Shown here one piece after another: positions 44,933-58,700 of a stretch of DNA of 64,000 nucleotides (position 1 is its first letter; each line of letters starts with the position of its first letter). Location of the stretch: contig NZ_KQ948029.1 in NCBI RefSeq assembly GCF_001513965.1, forward strand, positions 115,775 to 179,774. The letters are read 5' to 3'. Under the pieces are notes generated by a model, which saw only the letters and a program-made list of their open reading frames with translations, made no database searches and was not told the origin of the DNA. A program made the position numbers and the translations under genes. This DNA comes from Streptomyces cellostaticus (GTDB lineage Bacteria > Actinomycetota > Actinomycetes > Streptomycetales > Streptomycetaceae).

Positions 44933-46179
44933 GGTTGACGCCTGGTCCCGGGCGCGACATCGACCTCGACAGCGTCGACCTGTTCGACCTGGACCTCTAC
45001 ACATCGGGCGACCCGCACCCGATCTGGGACGTGATGCGGGTCAAGGCGCCCCTGCACCACCAAGTCCTGCCGGACGGCCGGGAGTTCTGGTCGGTGACCC
45101 GCTACGAGGACGTCTGCCGCGTGCTCGGCGACCACCGGGAGTTCACCTCGGAGCGCGGCACGGTGGTCACCCACCTCGGGCAGGACGACGTCGCGGCGGG
45201 CAAGCTGCTGACGTCCACCGACCCGCCGCGGCACACCGAGGTCCGCAGGCCGATCGGCGCCAAGCTCACCGCGCGGGCGGTGAAGTCCTGGGAGGACCGC
45301 ATCCGGCGGTCGATCGTGCGCTTCCTCGAACCGGCGCTCGACGGTGACACCTTCGACCTGGCCGAGCGGGCGCTGCTCCTCCCGGCCATCGTCACGGGCC
45401 CGCTGCTGGGGATCCCGGAGAAGGACTGGGAAGAACTCGTCCAGCTGACCGCGATGGTGACGGCTCCCTCGGACCCGCACTTCCAGCACGGCAGCGAAGC
45501 CGCGACGCTGGCCATCTCCCACCACGAGCTCGTCACCTACGTCACCGAGTGGGTCAGGCGGCGGCGGGCGGCCGGAGGTGAGGACGACAGCCTGCTCGAC
45601 CACCTCATGAGCGTCCGCGCGGGAGACGCGCCGCTGACCGACGAGGAGATCGCCCTCGACGGCTACAGCATTCTCCTGGGCGCCAACGTGACGACGCCGC
45701 ACACCGTCTCGGGCACGGTGCACGCGCTCATCGAGCGGCCCGAGCAGTTCGAGAAGGCGCAGGCCGACCTGTCGCTGGTCCCGAACCTGGTCGAGGAAGG
45801 GCTGCGCTGGACGTCGGCCGCGTGCAACTTCATGCGGTACGCGGTGGACGACGTGCAGATCGGCGGGGGCACGATCCCGGCCGGTGGCGCGGTCGTGGCG
45901 TGGATCGGGTCGGCCAACCGGGACGAGTCCCAGTTCCCCGATCCGCACACCTTCGACATCACGCGCAGCGGTGCGAAGCGCCAGGTCGCGTTCGGGTTCG
46001 GGCCGCACTTCTGCATCGGGGCACCGCTGGCCCGGATGACGCTGCGCATCTTCTTCGAGGAACTGCTCCAGCGGTTCGGACCGATCGAGCTCGCCGGCGA
46101 ACCGCAGCACCTGCGGTCGTACTTCATCGCCGGGATGACCCACCTCCCCATCGTCGCCCAGAAACGACAGACGCCATGA
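44929..46179 (+). CDS. Cytochrome P450 (probable PCP-bound amino acid hydroxylase)
   Basis: This 416-aa bacterial class P450 has the I-helix region ILLGANVTTPH near residue 248, an ExxR-type LVEEGLRW near residue 287, and the heme-binding loop FGFGPHFCIGAPLAR with Cys near residue 362. It is translationally coupled to a PCP upstream and a Cys-type thioesterase downstream. P450s in this setting commonly beta-hydroxylate PCP-tethered amino acids, for example to make beta-hydroxyleucine. That function is inferred from context; tailoring of the polyketide or peptide is the alternative. Confidence 0.92.
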   Translation: MRLTPGPGRDIDLDSVDLFDLDLYTSGDPHPIWDVMRVKAPLHHQVLPDGREFWSVTRYEDVCRVLGDHREFTSERGTVVTHLGQDDVAAGKLLTSTDPPRHTEVRRPIGAKLTARAVKSWEDRIRRSIVRFLEPALDGDTFDLAERALLLPAIVTGPLLGIPEKDWEELVQLTAMVTAPSDPHFQHGSEAATLAISHHELVTYVTEWVRRRRAAGGEDDSLLDHLMSVRAGDAPLTDEEIALDGYSILLGANVTTPHTVSGTVHALIERPEQFEKAQADLSLVPNLVEEGLRWTSAACNFMRYAVDDVQIGGGTIPAGGAVVAWIGSANRDESQFPDPHTFDITRSGAKRQVAFGFGPHFCIGAPLARMTLRIFFEELLQRFGPIELAGEPQHLRSYFIAGMTHLPIVAQKRQTP

Positions 46180-46913
46180 CATCCGGCTCCACCACCGCCA
46201 CCTCGCCGTGGTTCGTCCGGCCGCAGTCCACCGGGCACCCCGCCCGGATCTTCTGCTTCCCCTTCTCCGGGTCCGGGGCGTCGGCCTTCAGCGCCTGGCC
46301 GGCCGCGATCGACGACGCCGAGGTCTGCCCGGTGCAGTTCCCCGGCCGCGAGAACCGGCTGGCCCATCCCCACTACGGCACCTACGAGAACCTTGCCGCC
46401 GCCCTGGTCGAACCACTGGTGCCGCTGCTCGACCGGCCGTATGCGTTCTTCGGGCACTGCGCGGGCGCGCTGCCCGCGTACGAGACCGTGGTCCGGCTCG
46501 CCGCACTCGGCCTGCCCGGGCCGGGCTGCCTCTTCGTGTCGGGCCAGCCGGCCCCGCACGACGCCTCGCGCGACCGGATGCTCACCATGACCGAGCCCGA
46601 ACTGCGCGCCGAGCTGGAGTCGTTCATCCGCAGCCGCGGGATCGAGCCGCGGCCCGACATGATCGACATGGGCCTGGCCGTGCTGCTCCGCGATCACGCC
46701 GCCGCGGGCGCGTACCGGCGCGAGGAGCCGGTCGCGGTGCCCTGCCCCATCGTCGTACTGCACTGGCGGGACGACCCCGACGTGAGCCTCGACGAGCTTC
46801 AGGGGTGGCGTCAGTACTCGGATTCGGTCGAATTCCGGGTGGTCGACGGCGGCCACTACGACTTCATGGATGCGCCGGAGGAACTGCGGAAGCTGTTGAC
46901 CTGTTGGCGGTGA
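46176..46913 (+). CDS. Cys-nucleophile thioesterase homologue, probable aminoacyl carrier-to-carrier transferase
   Basis: This 245-aa alpha/beta hydrolase of the type II TE family has IFCFPFSGSGASAFSAW and VQFPGRENR as usual, but its nucleophile elbow reads GHCAG with Cys95 in place of Ser. Asp candidates occur at 199-202 (HWRDDPDV), and His227 is in VVDGGHYDF. Known: SyrC and CmaE are TE-like proteins with a Cys in this position that shuttle aminoacyl groups between carrier proteins rather than hydrolyse them. It overlaps the P450 gene (ATGA). By context it would transfer the P450-modified aminoacyl group from PCP 2 to an assembly-line T domain. The alternative is a slow editing TE. Confidence 0.87.
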   Translation: MTSGSTTATSPWFVRPQSTGHPARIFCFPFSGSGASAFSAWPAAIDDAEVCPVQFPGRENRLAHPHYGTYENLAAALVEPLVPLLDRPYAFFGHCAGALPAYETVVRLAALGLPGPGCLFVSGQPAPHDASRDRMLTMTEPELRAELESFIRSRGIEPRPDMIDMGLAVLLRDHAAAGAYRREEPVAVPCPIVVLHWRDDPDVSLDELQGWRQYSDSVEFRVVDGGHYDFMDAPEELRKLLTCWR

Positions 46914-46965
46914 AAGCAGTGCAGCCCGTAAGAGCCGTACGCCGAGGGAACCGGAAGGGGTTCGT

Positions 46966-50067
<3,102 letters not shown>

Positions 50068-50106
50068 CAACACCGTTCGTCTAAGCAACCGTTGGGGGAG
50101 GCCCTG

Positions 50107-53100
50107 GTGGAGGATGTCGACAAGCTCCGGTCCTACTTGCGACGCGCCGTCGGCGACGCGCAGCAGCTGCGCGAGCGCGTGCGCGAGCTGGAGGAGTCCG
50201 CTCGCGAGCCCATCGCGGTCGTGGGTGTGGGGTGTCGCTTCCCGGGTGGGGTGACGTCCCCCGAAGGGCTGTGGGGAGTCGTTTCCGACGGTGTGGACGC
50301 GATCGGCGACTTCCCGCAGGACCGTGGGTGGGACCTGGAGGCGCTGTACGACCCGGACCCCGAGGCGCACGGCAAGACGTACACGCGCTCGGGTGGATTC
50401 CTGGCTGATCTCGCGGAGTTCGACGCGCCGTTCTTCGGCATCAGCCCGCGCGAGGCGCTGGCGATGGATCCGCAGCAGCGGTTGATGCTGGAGACGTCGT
50501 GGGAAGCGCTGGAACGGGCGGGCATCGACCCGGCCGGGTTGCGAGGTTCGGCCACCGGGGTGTTCACCGGGATCTACGCCGTCGACTACGGCCCGCGCAT
50601 GGGCGGCGGAGCAGCCGGCGAAGCAGAGGGTTTCGCGAGCACGGGGACGTACACCAGCGTGGCCTCGGGCCGGGTGGCGTACGTGCTGGGTCTGGAGGGC
50701 CCGGCGGTGTCGACCGACACCGCGTGCTCGTCGTCGCTCGTCGCCGTCCACCAGGCCATGCGGTCCCTGCGTTCCGGGGAGTGCACGCTGGCGTTGGCCG
50801 GCGGGGTGTCGACACTGTCGACCCCGGGGCTGTTGGTGGAGTTCTCGCGGCAGCGGGGCCTGTCGGCGGACGGCCGGTGCAAGGCGTTCGCCGATGCGGC
50901 GGACGGCACCGGCTTCTCCGAGGGCGCGGGCGTGCTGGTCCTTGAGCGGCTCTCGGATGCGCGGCGCAAGGGGCGTCGGATCTGGGCGGTGATCCGGGGC
51001 TCGGCGATCAACCAGGACGGGGCGTCCAACGGGCTGACCGCGCCGAACGAACTGGCGCAGCGAAGGGTCATCCGGGCAGCCCTGGCCGATGCCGGGCTGT
51101 CGTCCGGCGAGGTGGACGCGGTGGAGGCGCACGGGACCGGCACGGCGCTGGGCGACCCCATGGAGGCGGAGGCGCTGCTGGCCACCTACGGGCAGGACCG
51201 GGAGCCGGGCGGCCCGCTGTGGCTGGGGTCGCTGAAGTCGAACATCGGGCACACGCAGGCGGCCGCGGGTGTCGGCGGGATCATCAAGATGATCATGGCG
51301 ATGCGCCACGGGGTGCTGCCCAGGACGTTGCACGTGGACCGTCCGTCGACGCACGTGGACTGGTCGGCCGGGGCGGTGGAGCTGCTGACCGAGCCCAGGG
51401 AATGGACCAGCGTACCGGGACGGCCCCGGCGCGCGGGGGTGTCGTCCTTCGGCATCAGCGGCACGAACGCGCACCTGATTCTTGAGCAGGCACCCGAGAC
51501 CCTCGCGCAGGCACCCGAGGGGGAGGAGACCCCGGCCCGTCCAGCCGTGGACTCCACCACCGGCCAGGCGTCCACCGGCCTCCCCGGGGCGGTGCCGTGG
51601 GTGCTGTCGGCGCGGTCGGAGCAGGCGCTGCGGGAGCAGGCGCTGCGGCTGCGGGAGTACGTGGCCGCGGACGCGGACCTGCCGGTCGCGGGCGTGGGGT
51701 ATGCGCTGCTGACGACGCGCTCACTGTTCGAGCACCGTCAGGTGGTGATCGGCGCCGACCGGGACGAACTGCTCGCCGGCCTGGCCGCCGTTGCCACGGG
51801 TGGCGAGAGCGGTCCCGCCGCTGTGGTGTCCGCAGTCGCGAATCCGGTGGGCAAGACGGTGTTCGTGTTCCCGGGCCAGGGGTCGCAGTGGGCCGGGATG
51901 GGGCGGGAGCTGTGGGAGACCTCCCCGGTGTTCGCGCAGCGGATGCGTGAGTGCGCCGACGCGCTGTCGCCGTACGTGGACTGGTCCCTCTTCGACGTGC
52001 TCGGGGATGCCGAGGCGTTGGAGCGGGTGGATGTCGTGCAGCCGGTGCTGTGGGCTGTGATGGTGTCGTTGGCCGAGGTATGGCGCTCGTACGGGGTGCA
52101 GCCTGAGGCTGTTGTGGGCCACTCGCAGGGGGAGATCGCCGCCGCGTGTGTCGCGGGTGCCCTGTCGATCGAGGACGCCGCGCGCGTGGTCGCGCTTCGG
52201 TCGAAGGTGATCCTGGCGCTGTCGGGACGCGGCGGCATGGTGTCGGTCGCGCTGCCGGTGGAGGACGTACGTGCGCGTCTGACCGGCGGGTTGTCGGTTG
52301 CGACGGTCAACGGGCCCACGTCCGTGGTGGTTTCGGGTGACGTGGCCGAGCTGGACGCGCTGCTGGCCGCCTGCGAGGCGGACGAGGTGCGGGCTCGCCG
52401 TATCCCGGTGGACTACGCCTCCCACTGCGCGCACGTGGAGGCCGTCCACGACGAACTGGTGCGTGTTCTTGCTGGACTTGAGCCGCGTACGGCCGAGATC
52501 CCGTTCTTCTCGACGGTGACGGCCGACTGGCTGGACACGACGGAACTCGACGCCGAGTACTGGTACGCCAACCTGCGCCGGACGGTCCGCTTCGAGGAGG
52601 CGACCCGGGCCCTGGCCGAGCAGGGCTTCCGGTTCTTCATCGAGGCCTCGCCCCACCCGGTACTGACGGTCGGTGTGGAACAGACCCTGGACAGCGCGGG
52701 GGTCGAGGCCGCCGTCGTGGGCACGCTGCGCCGCGGCGAGGGCGGCCTCGCACGCTGGTACCGGTCGGCGGCCGAGGCCTTCGTGGCGGGCGTCGCGGTC
52801 TCGTGGGAGGCGGCGTTCCCGGGCTGGGAGGGCCGGTGGGTCGAGCTGCCCACCTACGCCTTCCAGCGGCAGCGCTACTGGCTGAATGCGCCCGACGAGA
52901 CAACGACCGGGAGCACCTCGGACCACCCGCTGCTCGATGCCGTGATCGATCTGCCCGATGACCAGGAGCGCGGTGGAGTGGCGGGCAGCGGGCGCTTGTC
53001 GCTGGAGCGCCACCCATGGCTCGCCGGCCATGTGGTCCACGGTGCCGTCCTGGTGCCGGCAACGGTGTTGCTGGAGCTGGCGGTGTGGGCGGCGCACAAG

Positions 53101-55710
53101 GCGGGATGCGACGTCGTCGACGAACTCACCCTGGAAACACCGCTGGTGCTGTCCCGAACCGCCGATCGCGAGATCCGCGTCGTGATCGACGGCAAGCGTG
53201 TGATCAGCGTGCACTCACGGGGTGAGGGCGAACCCGAGTGGACGCGGAACGCCGTCGGGGTCGTCGGATCCGACCCCGCCAGAACCCATGCGGAGGAAGG
53301 CCTCCTCTCGTGGCCTCCCGCGGGCGCGGTCAGCGTGCCGTTCGAGGACGAGTACACCAGGCTGTCCGCCCTCGGGTTCAGCAACGGTCTCCTGTTCCGC
53401 GGTGTGAAGCAGGTGTGGCGCCGCGACGACGTCCTGTTCGCGGAGGTGGAGCTGCCCGCGCTCGACGGCGCGGACCGGAGCCGGTTCCGGATCCACCCGG
53501 CGCTGCTCCACGCCGCGTTGGTCCCGGTCGGCCTGGGGCAGACCGTCGACAACTCCCGGCCCGAAGGCTGGCTGCCGTACCGCTGCACGGGCATCCGCGT
53601 GAACTCCGGCCGGCCGGCCGCGCTGCGCGTCCGGCTCGCGCCCGCGGGGGAGAACGCGCTGTCCGTGACCCTCGCGGACCAGAGCGGAGCACCGGTCGGC
53701 GGTGTCGCATCGCTGAGCCTGCGGCCCGCGGACGTCGAGCAGCTGACCGAGCTGAGCTTCGACCACCAGGACTCGCTGTTCCGGGTGGACTGGGTCCCCC
53801 TCCCGGTCTCATCCGCTCAAGCCACAGGCCGCTACGCGGTGCTGGGAGCACCCGACGCGGTCACCGCATCCCTGGGACAGTACGGGGCGGTCTTCGCCGG
53901 CCTCGAGGAACTCGCCGCATCCGGTGGGGAGATACCCCCTGTCGTCATCGCCGGCCTCGACCGATCGGGCGCGGACGGCGCAGACACACCCGCTGCCGTC
54001 GAGCAGAACCTCCACCGCGTGCTGCGGTGGACGCAGGACTGGCTCTCCGACGACCGGTTCTCCGACTCACGTCTGGTCATCGTGACGCGGCAGGCGATCC
54101 ACGACGACCAGGGTCCCCACACCGACCCCGCGGCGGCCGCGATCTGGGGATTCGTGCGCACCGCGCAGACCGAGAACCCGGGCCGGTTCACGCTCGTGGA
54201 CACCGACGACCAGCCCGGTTCGTGGGCCTGCGTCCCGGCGGCGGCCGAAACCGGAGAAGCCCAGCTCAAGATCCGAGCCGGCCTCGTGACCATCCCGCAA
54301 CTGGCACACGCCCACGGTGCGTCCGCCGGTCGCGGGTCCCTCGACGGGACGCAGGACGTGCCCGCTCTGGGCACCGGGACGGTGCTGATCACGGGAGGTA
54401 CCGGCGGCCTGGGGGCGATGCTGGCCCGGCACCTCGTGGAGCGGCACGGGGTGCGTCGGCTGGTGCTGACCAGCAGGCGAGGGCAGGCGGCTCCGGCAGC
54501 GGCAGGGCTGCGCGAGGAGTTGACCGAGGCGGGGGCGCAGGTCGAGGTCGTGGCCTGCGATGTCACGAGCCGTGACTCCGTTGCCGGGCTGATCGCCGCG
54601 GTGCCGTCCGAGCACCCGTTGACGGCGGTGATCCACTGCGCGGGTGTGCTGGACGATGGTGTCGTCCAGGCGCTGACCGAGGACCGCGTGGCTGCGGTCC
54701 TTGCGCCGAAGGTGCGCGGTGCCTGGTACTTGCACGAGCTGACCAGGCATCTGGACCTGTCCGCGTTCGTGCTGTTCTCCTCGGTCGCGAGTGTGCTGGG
54801 CACGGCGGGGCAGGCCAACTATGCGGCGGCCAACGCGTTCCTCAACGGCCTTGCGGAAGCCCGTCGGGCCGCGGGACTGCCGGCCGGCTCGTTGTGCTGG
54901 GGCTTGTGGGCGGAGCGCAGTGAGATGGTCGCCGACATCGGCGAGGCGGACGTCGTACGCCTGCAACGGCAGGGTGTGCTGCCGATGTCGTCGCGGGAAG
55001 GGCTCGCGCTCTTCGACGCGGCGATCTCGCGGGACGAGCCGGTGCTGGTGCCGGCGCGACTGGATCTCTCAGCACTGCACGCGCCGCATGCCGCCCCCAT
55101 GGCTTCGCCGCTCCTGCGCGGTCTGACCCGGACGTCTGCCGGACCCGGCGGCTCGGAGAGCCGGGAGTCCACCGACATCGGACTCGCGCAGCAGCTGAGG
55201 TCGCTGCGGCCGGCCGACGCGGAGGCGATGGTGCTCGGTGCCGTCCGGGCGCAGACCGCGATCGTCCTCGGACACGCCGACATCAGGAGGATCGGTCCCA
55301 CCGCGACGTTCAAGGAACTGGGCATCGATTCGCTCACCGCGCTGGAGCTGCGGAACAAGCTGGCAGCGGTGACCGGCGTGAAGCTGCCTGCCACGCTCGT
55401 GTTCGACCATCCGAACCCGAGCGCCCTCGCGCAGTTCCTGAACGCGAGTGTCACCCCCGGCTCCACAGCCGGCCCGGAATCTCCGGCTGATCACCTGGCC
55501 AAGGAGATCGAAGGACTGGGCGCACGGCTGGAGGACGCCTTCCTCGAGCTCGCGCAGGAGGAGCAGGCCACCATTTCCACTCTGCTCGGCGAGTTGCAGG
55601 GCCGAGTCCGTTCTATGGCGAGCGCCGGATCATCGGTCGGCATCGTCGACCAGATCAGTTCGGCCTCGGCGGGAGAGCTTCTCTCGCTGCTGGACAAAGA
55701 GCTCGGCTAG
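50107..55710 (+). CDS. PKS extension module: KS-AT(methylmalonyl)-DH(defective?)-KR-ACP
   Basis: 1867 aa. An N-terminal coiled-coil docking helix (DKLRSYLRRAVGDAQQLRER) precedes KS (TACSSS, Cys near 206). AT has GHSQGE near 673 and YASH near 770 (methylmalonyl). The DH-like domain keeps HVVHGAVLVP near 975, but the second catalytic motif reads HPALLHAAL near 1131, with His where the catalytic Asp is expected, so dehydration is doubtful. KR has GGTGGLGA near 1429, LDD, FSSVAS and GQANYAAAN (Tyr near 1572), active B-type by motif. ACP has GIDSLTALELR near 1740. Start GTG 50107 follows GGGGGAG; a TTG 15 nt upstream is also open. If DH is dead, the module leaves a beta-hydroxy, alpha-methyl unit. 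Confidence 0.92.
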   Translation: MEDVDKLRSYLRRAVGDAQQLRERVRELEESAREPIAVVGVGCRFPGGVTSPEGLWGVVSDGVDAIGDFPQDRGWDLEALYDPDPEAHGKTYTRSGGFLADLAEFDAPFFGISPREALAMDPQQRLMLETSWEALERAGIDPAGLRGSATGVFTGIYAVDYGPRMGGGAAGEAEGFASTGTYTSVASGRVAYVLGLEGPAVSTDTACSSSLVAVHQAMRSLRSGECTLALAGGVSTLSTPGLLVEFSRQRGLSADGRCKAFADAADGTGFSEGAGVLVLERLSDARRKGRRIWAVIRGSAINQDGASNGLTAPNELAQRRVIRAALADAGLSSGEVDAVEAHGTGTALGDPMEAEALLATYGQDREPGGPLWLGSLKSNIGHTQAAAGVGGIIKMIMAMRHGVLPRTLHVDRPSTHVDWSAGAVELLTEPREWTSVPGRPRRAGVSSFGISGTNAHLILEQAPETLAQAPEGEETPARPAVDSTTGQASTGLPGAVPWVLSARSEQALREQALRLREYVAADADLPVAGVGYALLTTRSLFEHRQVVIGADRDELLAGLAAVATGGESGPAAVVSAVANPVGKTVFVFPGQGSQWAGMGRELWETSPVFAQRMRECADALSPYVDWSLFDVLGDAEALERVDVVQPVLWAVMVSLAEVWRSYGVQPEAVVGHSQGEIAAACVAGALSIEDAARVVALRSKVILALSGRGGMVSVALPVEDVRARLTGGLSVATVNGPTSVVVSGDVAELDALLAACEADEVRARRIPVDYASHCAHVEAVHDELVRVLAGLEPRTAEIPFFSTVTADWLDTTELDAEYWYANLRRTVRFEEATRALAEQGFRFFIEASPHPVLTVGVEQTLDSAGVEAAVVGTLRRGEGGLARWYRSAAEAFVAGVAVSWEAAFPGWEGRWVELPTYAFQRQRYWLNAPDETTTGSTSDHPLLDAVIDLPDDQERGGVAGSGRLSLERHPWLAGHVVHGAVLVPATVLLELAVWAAHKAGCDVVDELTLETPLVLSRTADREIRVVIDGKRVISVHSRGEGEPEWTRNAVGVVGSDPARTHAEEGLLSWPPAGAVSVPFEDEYTRLSALGFSNGLLFRGVKQVWRRDDVLFAEVELPALDGADRSRFRIHPALLHAALVPVGLGQTVDNSRPEGWLPYRCTGIRVNSGRPAALRVRLAPAGENALSVTLADQSGAPVGGVASLSLRPADVEQLTELSFDHQDSLFRVDWVPLPVSSAQATGRYAVLGAPDAVTASLGQYGAVFAGLEELAASGGEIPPVVIAGLDRSGADGADTPAAVEQNLHRVLRWTQDWLSDDRFSDSRLVIVTRQAIHDDQGPHTDPAAAAIWGFVRTAQTENPGRFTLVDTDDQPGSWACVPAAAETGEAQLKIRAGLVTIPQLAHAHGASAGRGSLDGTQDVPALGTGTVLITGGTGGLGAMLARHLVERHGVRRLVLTSRRGQAAPAAAGLREELTEAGAQVEVVACDVTSRDSVAGLIAAVPSEHPLTAVIHCAGVLDDGVVQALTEDRVAAVLAPKVRGAWYLHELTRHLDLSAFVLFSSVASVLGTAGQANYAAANAFLNGLAEARRAAGLPAGSLCWGLWAERSEMVADIGEADVVRLQRQGVLPMSSREGLALFDAAISRDEPVLVPARLDLSALHAPHAAPMASPLLRGLTRTSAGPGGSESRESTDIGLAQQLRSLRPADAEAMVLGAVRAQTAIVLGHADIRRIGPTATFKELGIDSLTALELRNKLAAVTGVKLPATLVFDHPNPSALAQFLNASVTPGSTAGPESPADHLAKEIEGLGARLEDAFLELAQEEQATISTLLGELQGRVRSMASAGSSVGIVDQISSASAGELLSLLDKELG
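51250..51393 (+). repeat. 144-bp stretch identical to 56863-57006 (KS region)
   Basis: The 3' part of this KS is identical base for base, including silent positions, to 56863-57006 in the next PKS gene. It is bounded by mismatches at 51249 and 51394. The block covers KS codons after the last active-site His. Confidence 0.85.
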
Positions 55711-55719
55711 GGGAGAGCG

Positions 55720-58700
55720 ATGACGAACGACAACAACGCCGATGTTCTCGACTACCTCAAGCGGACATCGATCGAGCTGATCGAAACACGCAAGCGCCTG
55801 AAGGAGCTGACGGAGGCCGCTGCCGAGCCCATCGCGGTGGTGGGTGTCGCCTGCCGTTTCCCGGGCGGGGCGGCGTCCCCGGAGGCGCTGTGGGAACTGG
55901 TGCAGGCGGGTGCGGACGTCGTGTCGGACTTCCCGCAGGACCGCAACTGGGACCTGGAAGGCCTGTACGACCCGGATCCGGACCGGCCGAACAGCTGCTC
56001 CACGCGCTCGGGCGGGTTCCTGCACGACGCGGGTGATTTCGACGCCGAGTTCTTCGGGATCAACCCGCGCGAGGCGCTGGCCGCCGACCCGCAGCAGCGG
56101 TTGCTCCTCGAGACCTCGTGGGAGTCCCTGGAACGAGCCGGTATCGACCCGCAGACCCTGCGCGGCAGCAACACCGGCGTGTTCGCCGGTCTTGCGTACT
56201 TCGGGTACGGAAACCACTTCTTCACCCCCGAGATCATCTCGGGCTACGCACAGACCGGTTCCCTGCTGAGTGTGGCCTCCGGTCGCGTGGCGTACACGCT
56301 GGGGCTGGAGGGCCCGGCGGTGTCGACCGACACCGCGTGCTCGTCGTCGCTGGTGGCGGTGCACCAGGCGGTGCAGTCGCTGCGGCAGGGCGAATGCGGC
56401 CTCGCTCTGGCCGGGGGCGTCACCGTCATGGCGATGCCGCAGGTGTTCCGGGAGTTCTCGCGGCAGCGGGGTCTGTCGGCGGACGGCCGGTGCAAGGCGT
56501 TCGCGGACGCGGCGGACGGCACCGGCTTCTCCGAAGGCGTCGGGATGCTGGTCCTGGAGCGGCTCTCGGACGCGCAGCGGAGCGGGCGTCGGATCTGGGC
56601 GGTCATCCGCGGCTCGGCGATCAACCAGGACGGAGCCTCCAACGGACTGACCGCGCCGAGCGGTCCGGCGCAGCAGCGCGTGATCCGGGCGGCGTTGGCG
56701 AACGCCCGGGTGCAGGCGGGCGATGTGGACGTGGTGGAGGCGCACGGGACCGGCACGACGCTGGGCGACCCCATCGAGGCACAGGCGCTGCTGGCCACCT
56801 ACGGGCAGGACCGGGACCCGGGCAACCCGCTCTGGCTGGGGTCCCTGAAGTCGAACATCGGCCACACGCAGGCGGCCGCGGGTGTCGGCGGGATCATCAA
56901 GATGATCATGGCGATGCGCCACGGGGTGCTGCCCAGGACGTTGCACGTGGACCGTCCGTCGACGCACGTGGACTGGTCGGCCGGGGCGGTGGAGCTGCTG
57001 ACCGAGGCCAGGGAGTGGACCAGCGCACCGGGACGGCCCCGGCGGGCAGGCGTGTCCAGCTTCGGGGCCAGCGGCACCAACGCGCACCTGATCCTCGAGC
57101 AGGCGCCCGCACAGGAGACGGCGCCCGGCGCCGCCGGTCAAGTTCCGGGCGAGGCCGACGGGTTGGTGCCCTGGGTCGTGTCGGCGCGGTCGGAGCAGGC
57201 GCTGCGGGCGCAGGCGGAGAAGCTGCGCGATTTCGCCGCTTGCGATGCGGGCCTGGACCTCGCCGATGTCGGCTGGTCGCTGGCGTCGGGCCGGGCGCGG
57301 TTCGAACACCGTGCGGTGCTGCTGGGCCGCGACCGGGACGAGCTGCTGAGCGCTCTGGCGTCGCTGAGCGACGGCGCGGAGTCCGCCGGGGTGGTGCGTG
57401 GTGTCGCCGGGGAGCTCGGCGCCACCGTCTTCATGTTCCCGGGGCAGGGATCGCAGTGGGCAGGCGTGGCACGGCAGTTGTACGACACCTTCCCCGTCTT
57501 CGCGCAGAGCCTCGACGAGATCTGCGCACGCTTCGACGCCCACCTGCCCTTCGCCCTGAAGCCGCTGCTCCTCGCGGATGAGCCCGCGGACCGCGAGCGA
57601 ACGGACATCGCCCAGCCGGCGTTGTTCGCCCTGCAAGTCAGCCTGTACCGGCTCATCGCGCAGTACTGTCCGCAGCCGAACCACCTGATCGGCCACTCTG
57701 TCGGCGAGATCGCCGCCGCTCACGTGTCCGGAGTGCTCGGCCTGGACGGCGCGACCAGGCTCGTGGCCGCCCGCGGACGGGTCATGCAGACGGTCGGTGA
57801 GCGCGGCGCCATGCTGGCGGTACGCGCCTCGGAAACCGAAGTGAGCACGCTGCTCGGCCCGTACGACCGCATCGGTATCGCCGCGGTCAACGGCCCGGAA
57901 TCGGTGGTGGTCTCGGGCCTTTGCGACGAGGTCCACGACCTCCGGGACCGGCTCGTCGCCGACGGCACGTCCGCGAAACTGCTCGAGGTCGACCACGCGT
58001 TCCACTCCCCGCTCATGGACCCGATCCTGGACGAGTTCGCGGAATCGATCCACGAGCTCCCCGCGGGCGAGATGTCGATCCCGATCGTCTCGACCAGGCT
58101 CGGCCGCGTGGCCACGCTCCAGGAGCTGACATCCGTCGAGCACTGGGTGCAGCACGTCCGCGAACCCGTTCGCTTCTACGACGCGGTGGAGTGCGCCCGT
58201 GCGGCCGGAGCGAACGTCTTCCTCGAAGTGGGGCCGGGATCGACGCTGGCGAGCATCACCCAGGAGGCCTTCGCCGGTGAGGGCGTGGACGACGCGGTGG
58301 TCCTGTCGGCGTCACGGCGCAACCGCGGGGCGGCCGAGGCGCTGACCGGAGCACTCGCCCAACTCCACGTCCAGGGCGGGTCCGTGGACTGGGACGCCCT
58401 GTTCGGGACGCGTCGGTGGGTGGATCTTCCGACGTACGCGTTCCAGCGGCAGTGGTACTGGCTGGACTTCCTGGCCGGGACGGAGCCGGCGGACGTGGCT
58501 TCCGCCGGCCTGTCGGCTCCGGAGCACCCGCTGCTGGGCGCTGTGGTGGACCACCCCGGCACCGACGAGGTGGTGTTCACCGGCCTGTGGTCCCTGCGGA
58601 CCCACGACTGGCTGGCCGATCACGCCGTGTTCGGAGCCGTCGTCGTACCGGCGACGGCCTACCTGGACCTGGCGCTGTCGGCCGGCGATGTCGTCGGCTG

